This document shows, piece by piece, positions 1-6,812 of a stretch of 7,424 nt of DNA. The DNA comes from an archaeon CG07_land_8_20_14_0_80_38_8. Its GTDB lineage: Archaea > Nanobdellota > Nanobdellia > Tiddalikarchaeales > Tiddalikarchaeaceae. Position numbers and translations under genes: made by a program. The notes under the pieces were generated by a model. That model had not been told where the DNA came from. It did not search any database and saw only the letters and a program-made list of their open reading frames with translations. Location: the NCBI GenBank assembly GCA_002779595.1, contig PEWF01000008.1:1-7424 (forward strand), written 5' to 3'. The stretch's first letter is position 1, and each line of letters starts with the position of its first letter.

Positions 1-1
1 A

Positions 2-1309
2 GTTGGTTTCGGGCTTGCAGAAGTAATACTGGAAGACGAGAGAGTGGAGGATATTTACATAAACGCGCCAATCGGCAAAGTCCCGTTAATAGTCAAGCAC
101 TCAGAATATGGGGAATTAAGGACAAACATAATACCAAGCGTGCGCGACGCTTATGGATGGGCAAGCCGCTTCAGGATGATGAGCGGCCGCGCATTAGATG
201 ACGCCAACCCAGTACTGGACACTGAACTGGAAACTGAGAATTTCAGGGCGCGTGTAGCAATAGTGCAGGAGCCGTTATCACCACAGGGTTTGAGCTTCGT
301 TTTCAGAAGGCACAGGGAGCGGCCGTTCACACTGCCGTTATTAATTCATTACAATTCATTAACTCCTCTTGCTGCAGGATTAATATGGTTCTTAGTTGAC
401 GGCGCGAGGACAATACTCGTTGCAGGGACAAGAGGAAGCGGTAAGACAAGCCTGTTAGGCGCGTGCATGATTGAAATAATGAGAAAATTCCGCATCATTA
501 CAGTAGAGGACACTTTAGAATTGCCTGTGAATTATATGAGGAATCTTGATTATGATATTCTGTCAATGAAAGTGGGTTCTGCAATTGCAGGCACTGGCGG
601 TGAAATGCCTGCTCCTGAAGGAATCAGGACAACCCTGCGCCTCGGAGATTCAGCGCTGATAATTGGTGAAGTTAGAAGCAAGGAAGCAATAGCGCTTTAC
701 GAGGCAATGAGAATCGGCGCGCTCGCAAACGTAGTAGCTGGAACAATTCACGGAGATTCAGCATACGGAGTTTTTGACAGGGTAGTGCACGATTTGGACG
801 TGCCAGTCACGAGCTTCAAAGCAACTGACATAATCATTATTGCGCAAAAAATCAGGTCACCTGACGGTTTGGAAGAGAAAAGAAGAGTGACTAGTATTGT
901 TGAAGTCAGGAAGCACTGGGAAAAAGACCCTTTCATAGAAAAAGGATTCGTGCCATTAATGACTTATGACGCGAAAGAGGACAGGATAAAACCTGAAAGG
1001 GCATTAATAGAAGGCGACAGTGAAGTGATAAAAAGCATAGCAGGCAGCGTAAGGGAATGGGCAGGGAAATGGGATTTAGTATGGGAGGAAATTGTCCTGC
1101 GCTCGAAAATTTACGAATTAATAGTAAAAACAGCTCAGGAGCGTAAATATTTAGAATTAATGGAAAGCGACTTCATAGTAATCGCGAATGAGACTTACCA
1201 TAAATTGTTCAAAAAATTGAAGGAAGAGCAGGGATACCCTGAAACTAAGGACTTGCTTTTCCTGTTTGAGGAATGGCTGAAAGCGGAGCTGAAAAAGCGT
1301 GGAAAATGA
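2..1309 (+). CDS. Archaeal type II/IV secretion system ATPase (FlaI/GspE/KlbA-like), 5'-partial
   Basis: Hexameric motor ATPase that would power assembly of a type IV filament from the cytoplasmic face of the membrane. The frame is open from base 2, and conserved N-domain sequence (EDIYINAP, then a YG-x-LRTN segment) already begins there, so the gene starts upstream of the window; the GTG at 44 is an internal Val. 435 residues are visible. Motifs in order: Walker A GTRGSGKT (425-448), Asp box ITVEDTLELP (497-526), Walker B LIIGE with its Glu at 668-670 followed by VRS, and His box GTIHGDS (740-760). The FRRHRERPFTLP segment before the P-loop is typical of the family. About 130 residues follow the catalytic core as a charged helical C-terminal extension. 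The 3' end overlaps the platform gene by 11 nt, the usual ATPase-platform pairing. The VAGTIHGDSAYGVFDRVVHDL stretch resembles the euryarchaeal/DPANN KlbA/GspE2 branch more than ArlI proper (from memory, not a search). Only one Cys is present. Confidence 0.93.
   Translation, partial: VGFGLAEVILEDERVEDIYINAPIGKVPLIVKHSEYGELRTNIIPSVRDAYGWASRFRMMSGRALDDANPVLDTELETENFRARVAIVQEPLSPQGLSFVFRRHRERPFTLPLLIHYNSLTPLAAGLIWFLVDGARTILVAGTRGSGKTSLLGACMIEIMRKFRIITVEDTLELPVNYMRNLDYDILSMKVGSAIAGTGGEMPAPEGIRTTLRLGDSALIIGEVRSKEAIALYEAMRIGALANVVAGTIHGDSAYGVFDRVVHDLDVPVTSFKATDIIIIAQKIRSPDGLEEKRRVTSIVEVRKHWEKDPFIEKGFVPLMTYDAKEDRIKPERALIEGDSEVIKSIAGSVREWAGKWDLVWEEIVLRSKIYELIVKTAQERKYLELMESDFIVIANETYHKLFKKLKEEQGYPETKDLLFLFEEWLKAELKKRGK
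1284..1287 (+). promoter_or_regulatory. GGAG ribosome-binding site for the platform gene
   Basis: GGAG lies inside the end of the ATPase gene, 11 nt before the GTG at 1299. An in-frame TGA at 1290 rules out any earlier start, so GTG 1299 is the first possible initiator. TTG 1311 is the next alternative and would cost only four hydrophilic residues. The spacing is slightly long, so start choice is moderately sure. Confidence 0.5.
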
Positions 1310-3344
1310 TTTGGACAAAATATCACGGAGCGATTTAAAGAAAGAAGTAAGCTTGAGCAAAGGAGGAAAAAGTTACGAGTACTCATCATTCGTTAAGGAA
1401 AGGGTTGAAAGAAAATCATTCTACGAAATATTATGCCAGAGAGTGGGCAAGTATGTTAAAATTCCGATGTCATCCAAGGAGAATGAGAATTTGCAGAAAG
1501 ATATTGCAAATGCAGGATTAAACGTTAAACCTTATGAAGTAATGGGCGTAAGCATTGCAGTATTACTGGCTGCAATGATGCTGTCAACTGTTGTAATATT
1601 ATTAACAGGGCAATTAATGGCTTTCACATTACTGCCTTTATCATTTTACGCTTACACTTACCTGAAAGGTTACCCTTCTAATATTGCAAAGAAAAGAATA
1701 CTTGACGAGACAAGCGAGATGGTGCTGGGAATATTATACGTTGTAATATTCATGAGGCACACGCCAAACCTGGAAGCTGCATTAAAATTTGCAAGCAATA
1801 ATTTAGAGGGGCACTTGGGCAATGATTTCAAATTATTATTATGGAATGTCCAGACAAAGGAGGACAGGGACATTTTCGAGGCAATGGACGATTTCTTAAT
1901 TGAGTGGAGGGACAGGAACAAATCATTCGTTGACGCCATGAATCTGATAATGTCAGCACTGCACCAGATTAATAATGAGAAAAGAAAAGAAACCCTTGAC
2001 ATGGCAGTTGACACAATGCTCAGCGGAACTTATGATGACATGGTAAGATACGCTAACAAGTTAAGGACTCCAGTGCAGGCAGTGAGCTTAATCGGGATAA
2101 CCCTTCCAATAATGGGTTTAGTAATGCTCCCAATGATAAGCGCTTTCCTGTCAGACATTATAACTTCAGACGCTATATTCTTCTTTTACGACATCATACT
2201 GCCAGTTATAGTATTATTCTTTATCAACAAAGTATTAGGGGAGCGGCCGGTTGGTTTTGCAATTCCCGACATTTCAAAACACCCTGATGCGCCTCCTGAC
2301 AACAAATTTTATTTGACAATTAACAGGAAGAAAACAGCAGTTTCAGTATTCATAATCCCTGCAATAATATTAATTCTCGGAATCCTGCTTTACATCTTGT
2401 ACGTTTGGACGCACCTGGATGCTCCGCCTTCACAACTTGACGTTTTCGGCTCATTAACAATAGTGATAGGATTGGCAGGCGCGCTCGCATCTTACTTTTA
2501 CTTGTCAAGCTTTCAGAGGATACGAATCAGGGACAATGTTAACAGTGTTGAATCAGAATTCACTAATGCAGCGTACATATTAAGCAATATGCTCGGAGAA
2601 GGCAAACCACTGGAAATATCATTAATTAAGGCGTCAGAGGAGATGAAGAGCACAAAAATACACGATTTTTTTGAAAAAATAGAAACAAATATCAGAAAAT
2701 TAGGCATGGATGTGAAAACTGCAATATTCAATCCTGATTACGGCGCAATAAAATTATACCCTTCAATGCTGGTTAACAGCATAATGAGAATACTCGTATC
2801 CACGAGCGAGGAATCCACTGAAGCAGCAGAGATGAGCATGAGCAATATAGGAAGGTACACTAAATCATTGAAGCAGATTGACGAGAAAATAAGAGACATC
2901 CTCAGCGAGACAATCAGCAGCGTAACTTTTCAGGCAAACTTTATAGCGCCGTTGATTACTGGCGTTGTAGTGGGATTGTCAACAATGATATTCTTAATAC
3001 TCTTCAATCTCGGAGAGCAAATAGGCTCAATCGCTGATGCCAGCGTTGACGTTGGGGGAGCATCAACAATGAATATTAACTTCATACTCGGATTCCTGAA
3101 CTTGAGCAGCAGCGTTGACGTGTGGGCGTTCCAGCCAATAGTTGGGGTTTATTTGATAATAGTTGTATTATTAATGGTGCACTTAATCAACAAGATTGAA
3201 TACTCAGGGGACATAGTTTACTTCATGGACAGGGCTGCAAAAACGTTAATCATTTCAATAATATTATATGTTATAATAGTCAGCATTACAACATTATTAT
3301 TCACAGGATTAGCCGAGGTGGCAGTAACAGTAGGAGTGGTATAA
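1299..3344 (+). CDS. Type IV filament platform protein with two T2SSF domains (ArlJ/FlaJ/TadC-like)
   Basis: Inner-membrane platform protein that couples the ATPase to subunit extraction and filament growth. 681 residues from a GTG start. A hydrophilic N-terminus of about 80 residues is followed by roughly nine hydrophobic helices: about 82-103, 105-123, 260-284, 292-311, 346-369, 383-403, 546-570, 611-630 and 648-672. Two long, charged, mainly helical cytoplasmic loops (about 125-260 and 404-545) sit at matching places in each half and correspond to two T2SSF/GspF-type domains; the second contains the family-like stretch YILSNMLGEGKPLEISL. The nine-helix, two-domain layout matches archaeal ArlJ/FlaJ rather than the separate TadB and TadC of bacteria, and it is longer than a typical ArlJ of about 550 residues because of its N-terminal extension and its inter-domain and terminal loops. 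It has a single Cys. It overlaps the ATPase gene by 11 nt and ends one base before the next gene, consistent with coupled translation. Family assignment is firm; which filament it builds is not. Confidence 0.9.
   Translation: MENDLDKISRSDLKKEVSLSKGGKSYEYSSFVKERVERKSFYEILCQRVGKYVKIPMSSKENENLQKDIANAGLNVKPYEVMGVSIAVLLAAMMLSTVVILLTGQLMAFTLLPLSFYAYTYLKGYPSNIAKKRILDETSEMVLGILYVVIFMRHTPNLEAALKFASNNLEGHLGNDFKLLLWNVQTKEDRDIFEAMDDFLIEWRDRNKSFVDAMNLIMSALHQINNEKRKETLDMAVDTMLSGTYDDMVRYANKLRTPVQAVSLIGITLPIMGLVMLPMISAFLSDIITSDAIFFFYDIILPVIVLFFINKVLGERPVGFAIPDISKHPDAPPDNKFYLTINRKKTAVSVFIIPAIILILGILLYILYVWTHLDAPPSQLDVFGSLTIVIGLAGALASYFYLSSFQRIRIRDNVNSVESEFTNAAYILSNMLGEGKPLEISLIKASEEMKSTKIHDFFEKIETNIRKLGMDVKTAIFNPDYGAIKLYPSMLVNSIMRILVSTSEESTEAAEMSMSNIGRYTKSLKQIDEKIRDILSETISSVTFQANFIAPLITGVVVGLSTMIFLILFNLGEQIGSIADASVDVGGASTMNINFILGFLNLSSSVDVWAFQPIVGVYLIIVVLLMVHLINKIEYSGDIVYFMDRAAKTLIISIILYVIIVSITTLLFTGLAEVAVTVGVV
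3333..3336 (+). promoter_or_regulatory. GGAG ribosome-binding site for the prepilin-like gene
   Basis: GGAG, 9 nt before ATG 3346 and inside the last codons of the platform gene. It supports ATG 3346 as the start, which is also the only start that yields an intact class III leader. Confidence 0.6.
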
Positions 3345-3345
3345 T

Positions 3346-3435
3346 ATGATTAGAAAAGCGCAGTTAAGTTTTGAAAACTTTGCAGTAGCATTCTTATTCC
3401 TCTTCCTGCTGGCATCTTCTGTATTCCTGTTCATA
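3346..3435 (+). other. Class III prepilin signal and hydrophobic stalk helix
   Basis: Residues 1-30 of the 675-residue protein. Leader MIRKA (3346-3360), predicted cleavage between 3360 and 3361, then Gln+1, Ser+3 and Glu+5, followed by a Phe/Leu-rich helix to residue 30. Ala at -1 is an accepted variant of the common Gly. Glu+5 is the residue thought to register subunits during type IV filament assembly. Processing by a class III peptidase is inferred; no peptidase gene lies in the window. Confidence 0.75.
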
Positions 3436-5373
3436 GGGGGCGGAGGAGGCTCAGACATTGACTTCTTCAACCAGACAATATTCTCAGAACCAATGGCTGG
3501 AGTGGACTACGCTTACCTGACAGTTTACGAATACGAATTAGGATGGCCTTTTGACGAGTACGGGTACAATTACAGCAGTGAATACACTAACGTCACGTTC
3601 GGGTTCAAAAGGACAGCAATCCCGAAATCGTTGACTTACCCTTTAAGCGCGCAATTCTACGTTGGATGGGAATACTGCTATCCTGAGAACTGCATAAACA
3701 AGACGAATCAGGACTTCCAGCCTGAATCGCTTTACACAATACCTTATGCAAGGGAATTCTCAACGCATTACTACAATTACAATTTCACTGAAAAGAATTA
3801 CCCTGACTGCAATTCCACAATAACTTTGGGAGTGTTCATACCTGACGAAACATTCAACGAAACAGTATTGGACAATAATTTTTACACTTTCACAATTAAC
3901 ACCTGCTTTTACCCGCCAATGGACACTGGAGTAAATAGTGTGTGCATACCTCTTGACGAAAACTTAGCCACTCCTTGCGAAACAGTTAGGGAATGGAATG
4001 GTGCAGGAATATTCACACCAAAAACCTGCATGGGATGCGACGCGTGCTACCCTCCAGGAGGAATATGGAATTTGTTTGAATGCAATAACGCTAAAGTAAG
4101 GGATAATAATGCAGAGGATTACACAAGCCCTGAAGCGTATTTGCCCATAGAAACAGCAACTCCAAGATGCTGCACTATAGGGTACATAGGAAAATACCCT
4201 GTTAATATCTGCAACAGCGTGATCTGTAACGGGTACAAACAAACTATTTGCTGCGATTGTCAGGAATATGACTGTTCAATACCTGAAGGGAATATTGAAG
4301 AGCCTGAAACTCCTGGATACAATCCTTATGATTTAAGGATTGACGTGTCAAACGAGTACAATGACATACCATTCAGATTAAAAATAGAATTAATTAACAC
4401 TAACGGCGAGTTTGAAACCTTAAATTTTAACAAAGTAAAGCAGCAGATAGGAACAATTTTAGTGGAGCACAGTTTAACTGCCAATAATTATTTCGAGATT
4501 AATGAATGGAATAATTTAACATACATTTTCAACTTGGAGGATGCAAAAATAGTTTTCAAGCCAGTAACTTTGCAGGACTGCGAGAACGGCGCAGCAAGAG
4601 CAAGCATTGAATACGAGAAGGAAGAGCACAAGAAGTACTTGACAAATGATGAAGGCGGTTTCATAATAGAATATGACGAGAATAATAATACGATACTGAC
4701 GAATCCTGAAGAGACAATAATAATATTCCAGTCAGAAGTTGATACTAAAACTGTTTATGAAATTAATGCCATCACGCCGTTAAGAGTGCCGGTGTACGAT
4801 GAGAACGGAATAAGACTGTTCAGTGAAGGAAGCGCTGAAGTAACCTATAACAAGAACTTAATATCCATTTACAGGAGTTTTGACAATCTGCCAGTATTCC
4901 GCTTTGATGCTGATAATAATTTAGTCGGTGAAGGCGGCAATTATCCGCCTTACGCTGAAGTGATGAACGGGGAGCAGACAAACTGCTACATACCCACTAC
5001 TTACACTTACACTGATTTTAACTGCGGGGAGCTCGGCTCTTACACGAAGGAAGGCGACTGGACGAGCAGCTGCGTTTATGAAAAAAGAACTTATGACATT
5101 AAATGCCTGAATGAGGAAGGAATTTATGAAACTATCAGCACTTCAATGCCCACCTGCGACTTGCCAAATGAGAACTGCGAATGCGACACTAACACTCAAT
5201 TACTAACCTCCTGCGCATGCTCATTAAACCAGCAGACAAATTATGAATTCTGCACATCCAACTTGATTGACAAGAAAGCAGTAGAATACTATTACACTGT
5301 TAATATTTTAAATGACGCGAATTTAACAAATAATTTAATGGAAGAAAACATTCACTGGTGCGTGGTGCAGTAA
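3346..5373 (+). CDS. Large Cys-rich class III prepilin-like surface protein
   Basis: Predicted extracellular protein exported and possibly assembled by the upstream ATPase and platform. 675 residues. The N-terminus MIRKAQLSFE is a short basic leader followed by Q-x-S-x-E, the archaeal class III prepilin signature processed by EppA-type peptidases, with the predicted cut after Ala5. A hydrophobic helix (about 11-30) and a Gly5 linker follow. The ectodomain is far longer than ordinary archaeal pilins, which are usually under about 150 residues. It has about 30 Cys, with 12 between residues 228 and 310 (including CMGCDAC, RCC and ICCDC) and a second cluster near 547-672. N-x-S/T sequons occur at N42, 75, 82, 118, 146, 156, 171, 390, 447 and 659, so it is probably glycosylated. 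It is rich in Tyr, Thr and Asn, as in beta-rich surface proteins; the segment around 160-187 faintly resembles a CARDB-type adhesion fold. There is no second membrane helix. It could be a minor or tip pilin, an adhesin or an envelope-anchored exoprotein; no named family is recognised. Confidence 0.85.
   Translation: MIRKAQLSFENFAVAFLFLFLLASSVFLFIGGGGGSDIDFFNQTIFSEPMAGVDYAYLTVYEYELGWPFDEYGYNYSSEYTNVTFGFKRTAIPKSLTYPLSAQFYVGWEYCYPENCINKTNQDFQPESLYTIPYAREFSTHYYNYNFTEKNYPDCNSTITLGVFIPDETFNETVLDNNFYTFTINTCFYPPMDTGVNSVCIPLDENLATPCETVREWNGAGIFTPKTCMGCDACYPPGGIWNLFECNNAKVRDNNAEDYTSPEAYLPIETATPRCCTIGYIGKYPVNICNSVICNGYKQTICCDCQEYDCSIPEGNIEEPETPGYNPYDLRIDVSNEYNDIPFRLKIELINTNGEFETLNFNKVKQQIGTILVEHSLTANNYFEINEWNNLTYIFNLEDAKIVFKPVTLQDCENGAARASIEYEKEEHKKYLTNDEGGFIIEYDENNNTILTNPEETIIIFQSEVDTKTVYEINAITPLRVPVYDENGIRLFSEGSAEVTYNKNLISIYRSFDNLPVFRFDADNNLVGEGGNYPPYAEVMNGEQTNCYIPTTYTYTDFNCGELGSYTKEGDWTSSCVYEKRTYDIKCLNEEGIYETISTSMPTCDLPNENCECDTNTQLLTSCACSLNQQTNYEFCTSNLIDKKAVEYYYTVNILNDANLTNNLMEENIHWCVVQ
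5364..5367 (+). promoter_or_regulatory. GGTG ribosome-binding site for the 50-residue gene
   Basis: GGTG, complementary to the archaeal 16S tail, 6 nt before ATG 5374 and inside the end of the prepilin-like gene. It supports translation of the small gene that abuts the preceding TAA. Confidence 0.55.
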
Positions 5374-5526
5374 ATGGTTGAGAATACAGTAATTGCAGGA
5401 GCAATAATAGGAATAGTGGCGCTGGCAATAATTGCATTGTTCATGAGCGGGTACGGTGAAATGATTCTGGACTTCTTTATCAATAATGTAATGAATAACA
5501 TAATAAAGGTGTTCTCAACGTCATGA
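5374..5526 (+). CDS. Small single-helix membrane protein, 50 residues
   Basis: Short gene starting directly after the TAA of the prepilin-like gene, with zero gap, and ending in an ATGA overlap with the next gene. Its frame fills what would otherwise be a 149-nt gap in a gene-tight operon, and GGTG sits 6 nt upstream. The protein starts MVENTVIAGAIIGIVALAII: a hydrophobic helix at about 5-24, a GYGE turn, then a probable amphipathic helix (about 29-47) ending in KVFSTS. It has no cysteine, no Lys/Arg before the helix and no QxSxE, so it is not a class III prepilin by motif. The TM-plus-amphipathic-helix shape resembles the beginnings of the next two proteins. Function is unknown; a filament-base, minor-subunit or chaperone-like membrane component would fit the context. 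Coding status is well supported by position and composition, function is not. Confidence 0.78.
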   Translation: MVENTVIAGAIIGIVALAIIALFMSGYGEMILDFFINNVMNNIIKVFSTS

Positions 5527-6812
5527 ACCAGGAGCAATTAAGCCAATTAATCATTTTCGTAATATTCCTTGCAGTCCTCATACCTGTAATTTTCCCAATA
5601 CTGAGCATTGGTATGGGATTCATGACAGACGCTTTCTGCTCATCAACAGTGCAGTTAAGAAGCTTTTTCAACAACTTATTCTTAGGAGCTTTCGGAAGGG
5701 CATTAATTCCTGACGAAGTCTTTAACGCAATACCATTAATGTGCAGAGTCCACATAACCACTGTTTCAGGAGATGATGCAGAGGAAGAAATAGCCAATGA
5801 AATAGTTGACTGCTTCAACAGGTACGGTGCAGGGCAATTGGACGGCGTATTCCCGCACGCAAGCATACTCTGCAGCGCAATAATTTATGATGCCCCCGCA
5901 GATTCAGAAAATGAGCTGGACCTGATGAAAATTTACTCATTAATGGTGAACCATAACAATTTCAACCCAGCATGGGATTATGACAGAAGCGATGATTACC
6001 TAGATTACATGAATAATTTCAGGTTCTGCCTAAAGCCTGAATACCAGATTAACATTCTCCAAAGAATGCACTGGGGCGAGGGTTTCTGCAAAGGCAGTTA
6101 TGACAAAGACACAGGCGAATTAACAGGGGATTCATGCAGTTACGAATTAACAGATGAGGACTTAAACGCATGGTTTAATGAGAACGCACTGGAAAGCAAT
6201 ATTAACAGCTGCTTATCAGTCAAGGAAGCTGCAATGAATGACTGGGAATTAGACATGAGCGAATCAGGAGCAGTAGTGCTTGATGAATTATACCCGAGCG
6301 AGAATAATTTGATAACATTATGCAATGATTTATGCAAAAGGGACTGCGAGGAAATCAGCGAATCATATGATGATTATGAAGTATGCAATGATGACTGCTC
6401 ATCATCATGCAATGATGACTGCTCAAGAAGCTCATGCAGTGACGTGGGAAGCAACCACTTCAACTTTGACAAGGACTTGACAATATTCAAACCCTATGAT
6501 TCAAGCGTTGGAACTTCTGATTTCACTAAAGCAACAGTCCTGCACAGGGGAGTATTTTACATAAGGTTTTACGATTATGCTGACTGGATTCAGCAGTTCG
6601 GCGATGAAAACTGGCATTACTTCCCTGAATGCGAGAATAATATTATAATATTAAGAGCTGGCGCGCAAATGGAAGCAATTTCAATATGGGAAGCTGATGT
6701 TCAGGAAAAGCATGACTACATTGCAGTATGCTACGAGCCATACGTGCCTTACAACTTAGTCCACTCAGACGAATTAGGTGAGCCTGCAGATTACTTGGTG
6801 ATGGTGACATGA
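5523..6812 (+). CDS. Membrane-anchored Cys-rich protein with CX3C array, family not recognised
   Basis: 429-residue protein, probably anchored by one N-terminal helix (about 8-33) with the rest outside the membrane. The ATG overlaps the TGA of the small gene (ATGA), with GGTG 11 nt upstream. No class III leader is seen. It contains 18 Cys. The N-proximal third carries C39, C74, C97 and C117, which align with four Cys of the downstream protein through shared segments: D-x-[FV]-C-S after the helix, V-x-x-C-[FW], C-x-x-I-I-Y-D, and a following helix ending in a Tyr-Ser pair. An acidic Cys-rich segment at residues 267-305 has C267, 271, 275, 288, 292, 296, 300 and 305, nearly all spaced CX3C and partly encoded by a 24-bp tandem repeat. 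The C-terminal 120 residues are rich in aromatics, with two more Cys. Likely role (inference): disulfide-stabilised or metal-binding envelope component of the filament system. I cannot name a family. Confidence 0.82.
   Translation: MNQEQLSQLIIFVIFLAVLIPVIFPILSIGMGFMTDAFCSSTVQLRSFFNNLFLGAFGRALIPDEVFNAIPLMCRVHITTVSGDDAEEEIANEIVDCFNRYGAGQLDGVFPHASILCSAIIYDAPADSENELDLMKIYSLMVNHNNFNPAWDYDRSDDYLDYMNNFRFCLKPEYQINILQRMHWGEGFCKGSYDKDTGELTGDSCSYELTDEDLNAWFNENALESNINSCLSVKEAAMNDWELDMSESGAVVLDELYPSENNLITLCNDLCKRDCEEISESYDDYEVCNDDCSSSCNDDCSRSSCSDVGSNHFNFDKDLTIFKPYDSSVGTSDFTKATVLHRGVFYIRFYDYADWIQQFGDENWHYFPECENNIIILRAGAQMEAISIWEADVQEKHDYIAVCYEPYVPYNLVHSDELGEPADYLVMVT
6383..6425 (+). repeat. 24-bp-period tandem repeat encoding CNDDCSxS
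   Basis: Two identical 19-bp copies of atgcaatgatgactgctca, at 6383-6401 and 6407-6425, repeat with a 24-bp period in frame and encode CNDDCSSS then CNDDCSRS. A diverged relative, CNDLC (codons from 6321), lies about 60 bp upstream. The period keeps the reading frame and the CX3C spacing, so the array could grow or shrink by slippage without a frameshift. Confidence 0.8.
6797..6802 (+). promoter_or_regulatory. GGTGAT ribosome-binding site for the last gene
   Basis: GGTGAT is an exact match to part of the sequence complementary to the archaeal 16S rRNA 3' end. It lies 6 nt before ATG 6809, inside the last codons of the previous gene, and fixes that start. A second GGTGA at 6803-6807 is too close to the ATG to be used for it. 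Confidence 0.65.

Noticed and set aside
44..46. GTG as the start of the ATPase gene
   Set aside because: The same frame is open to base 2 and already encodes family-like N-domain sequence, so this is an internal Val and the true start is outside the window.
3340..3346. TATA-like tataat just before the prepilin-like gene as an internal promoter
   Set aside because: An archaeal TATA box should lie about 25-30 nt before the transcript start; this one overlaps the stop and start codons of adjoining genes and arises from Val-stop codons.
5523..5625. N-terminus of the 429-residue protein as another class III prepilin leader
   Set aside because: It has a hydrophobic helix but no basic residue before it and no Q-x-S-x-E at the helix start, so only a plain membrane anchor is supported.
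5480..5866. Minus-strand open frame of 128 codons, and similar ones at 1670-2014, 3964-4242 and 6643-6981
   Set aside because: All lie opposite well-supported plus-strand genes, lack a plausible ribosome-binding context and read as Ser/Leu-rich complements of the real codons.
6399..6418. Inverted repeat with 7-bp arms (tcatcat/atgatga) and a 6-nt loop
   Set aside because: AT-rich, mid-gene, and a by-product of Ser and Asn-Asp codons in the CNDDCS repeat; no U-tract or gene boundary follows, so it is not a terminator.
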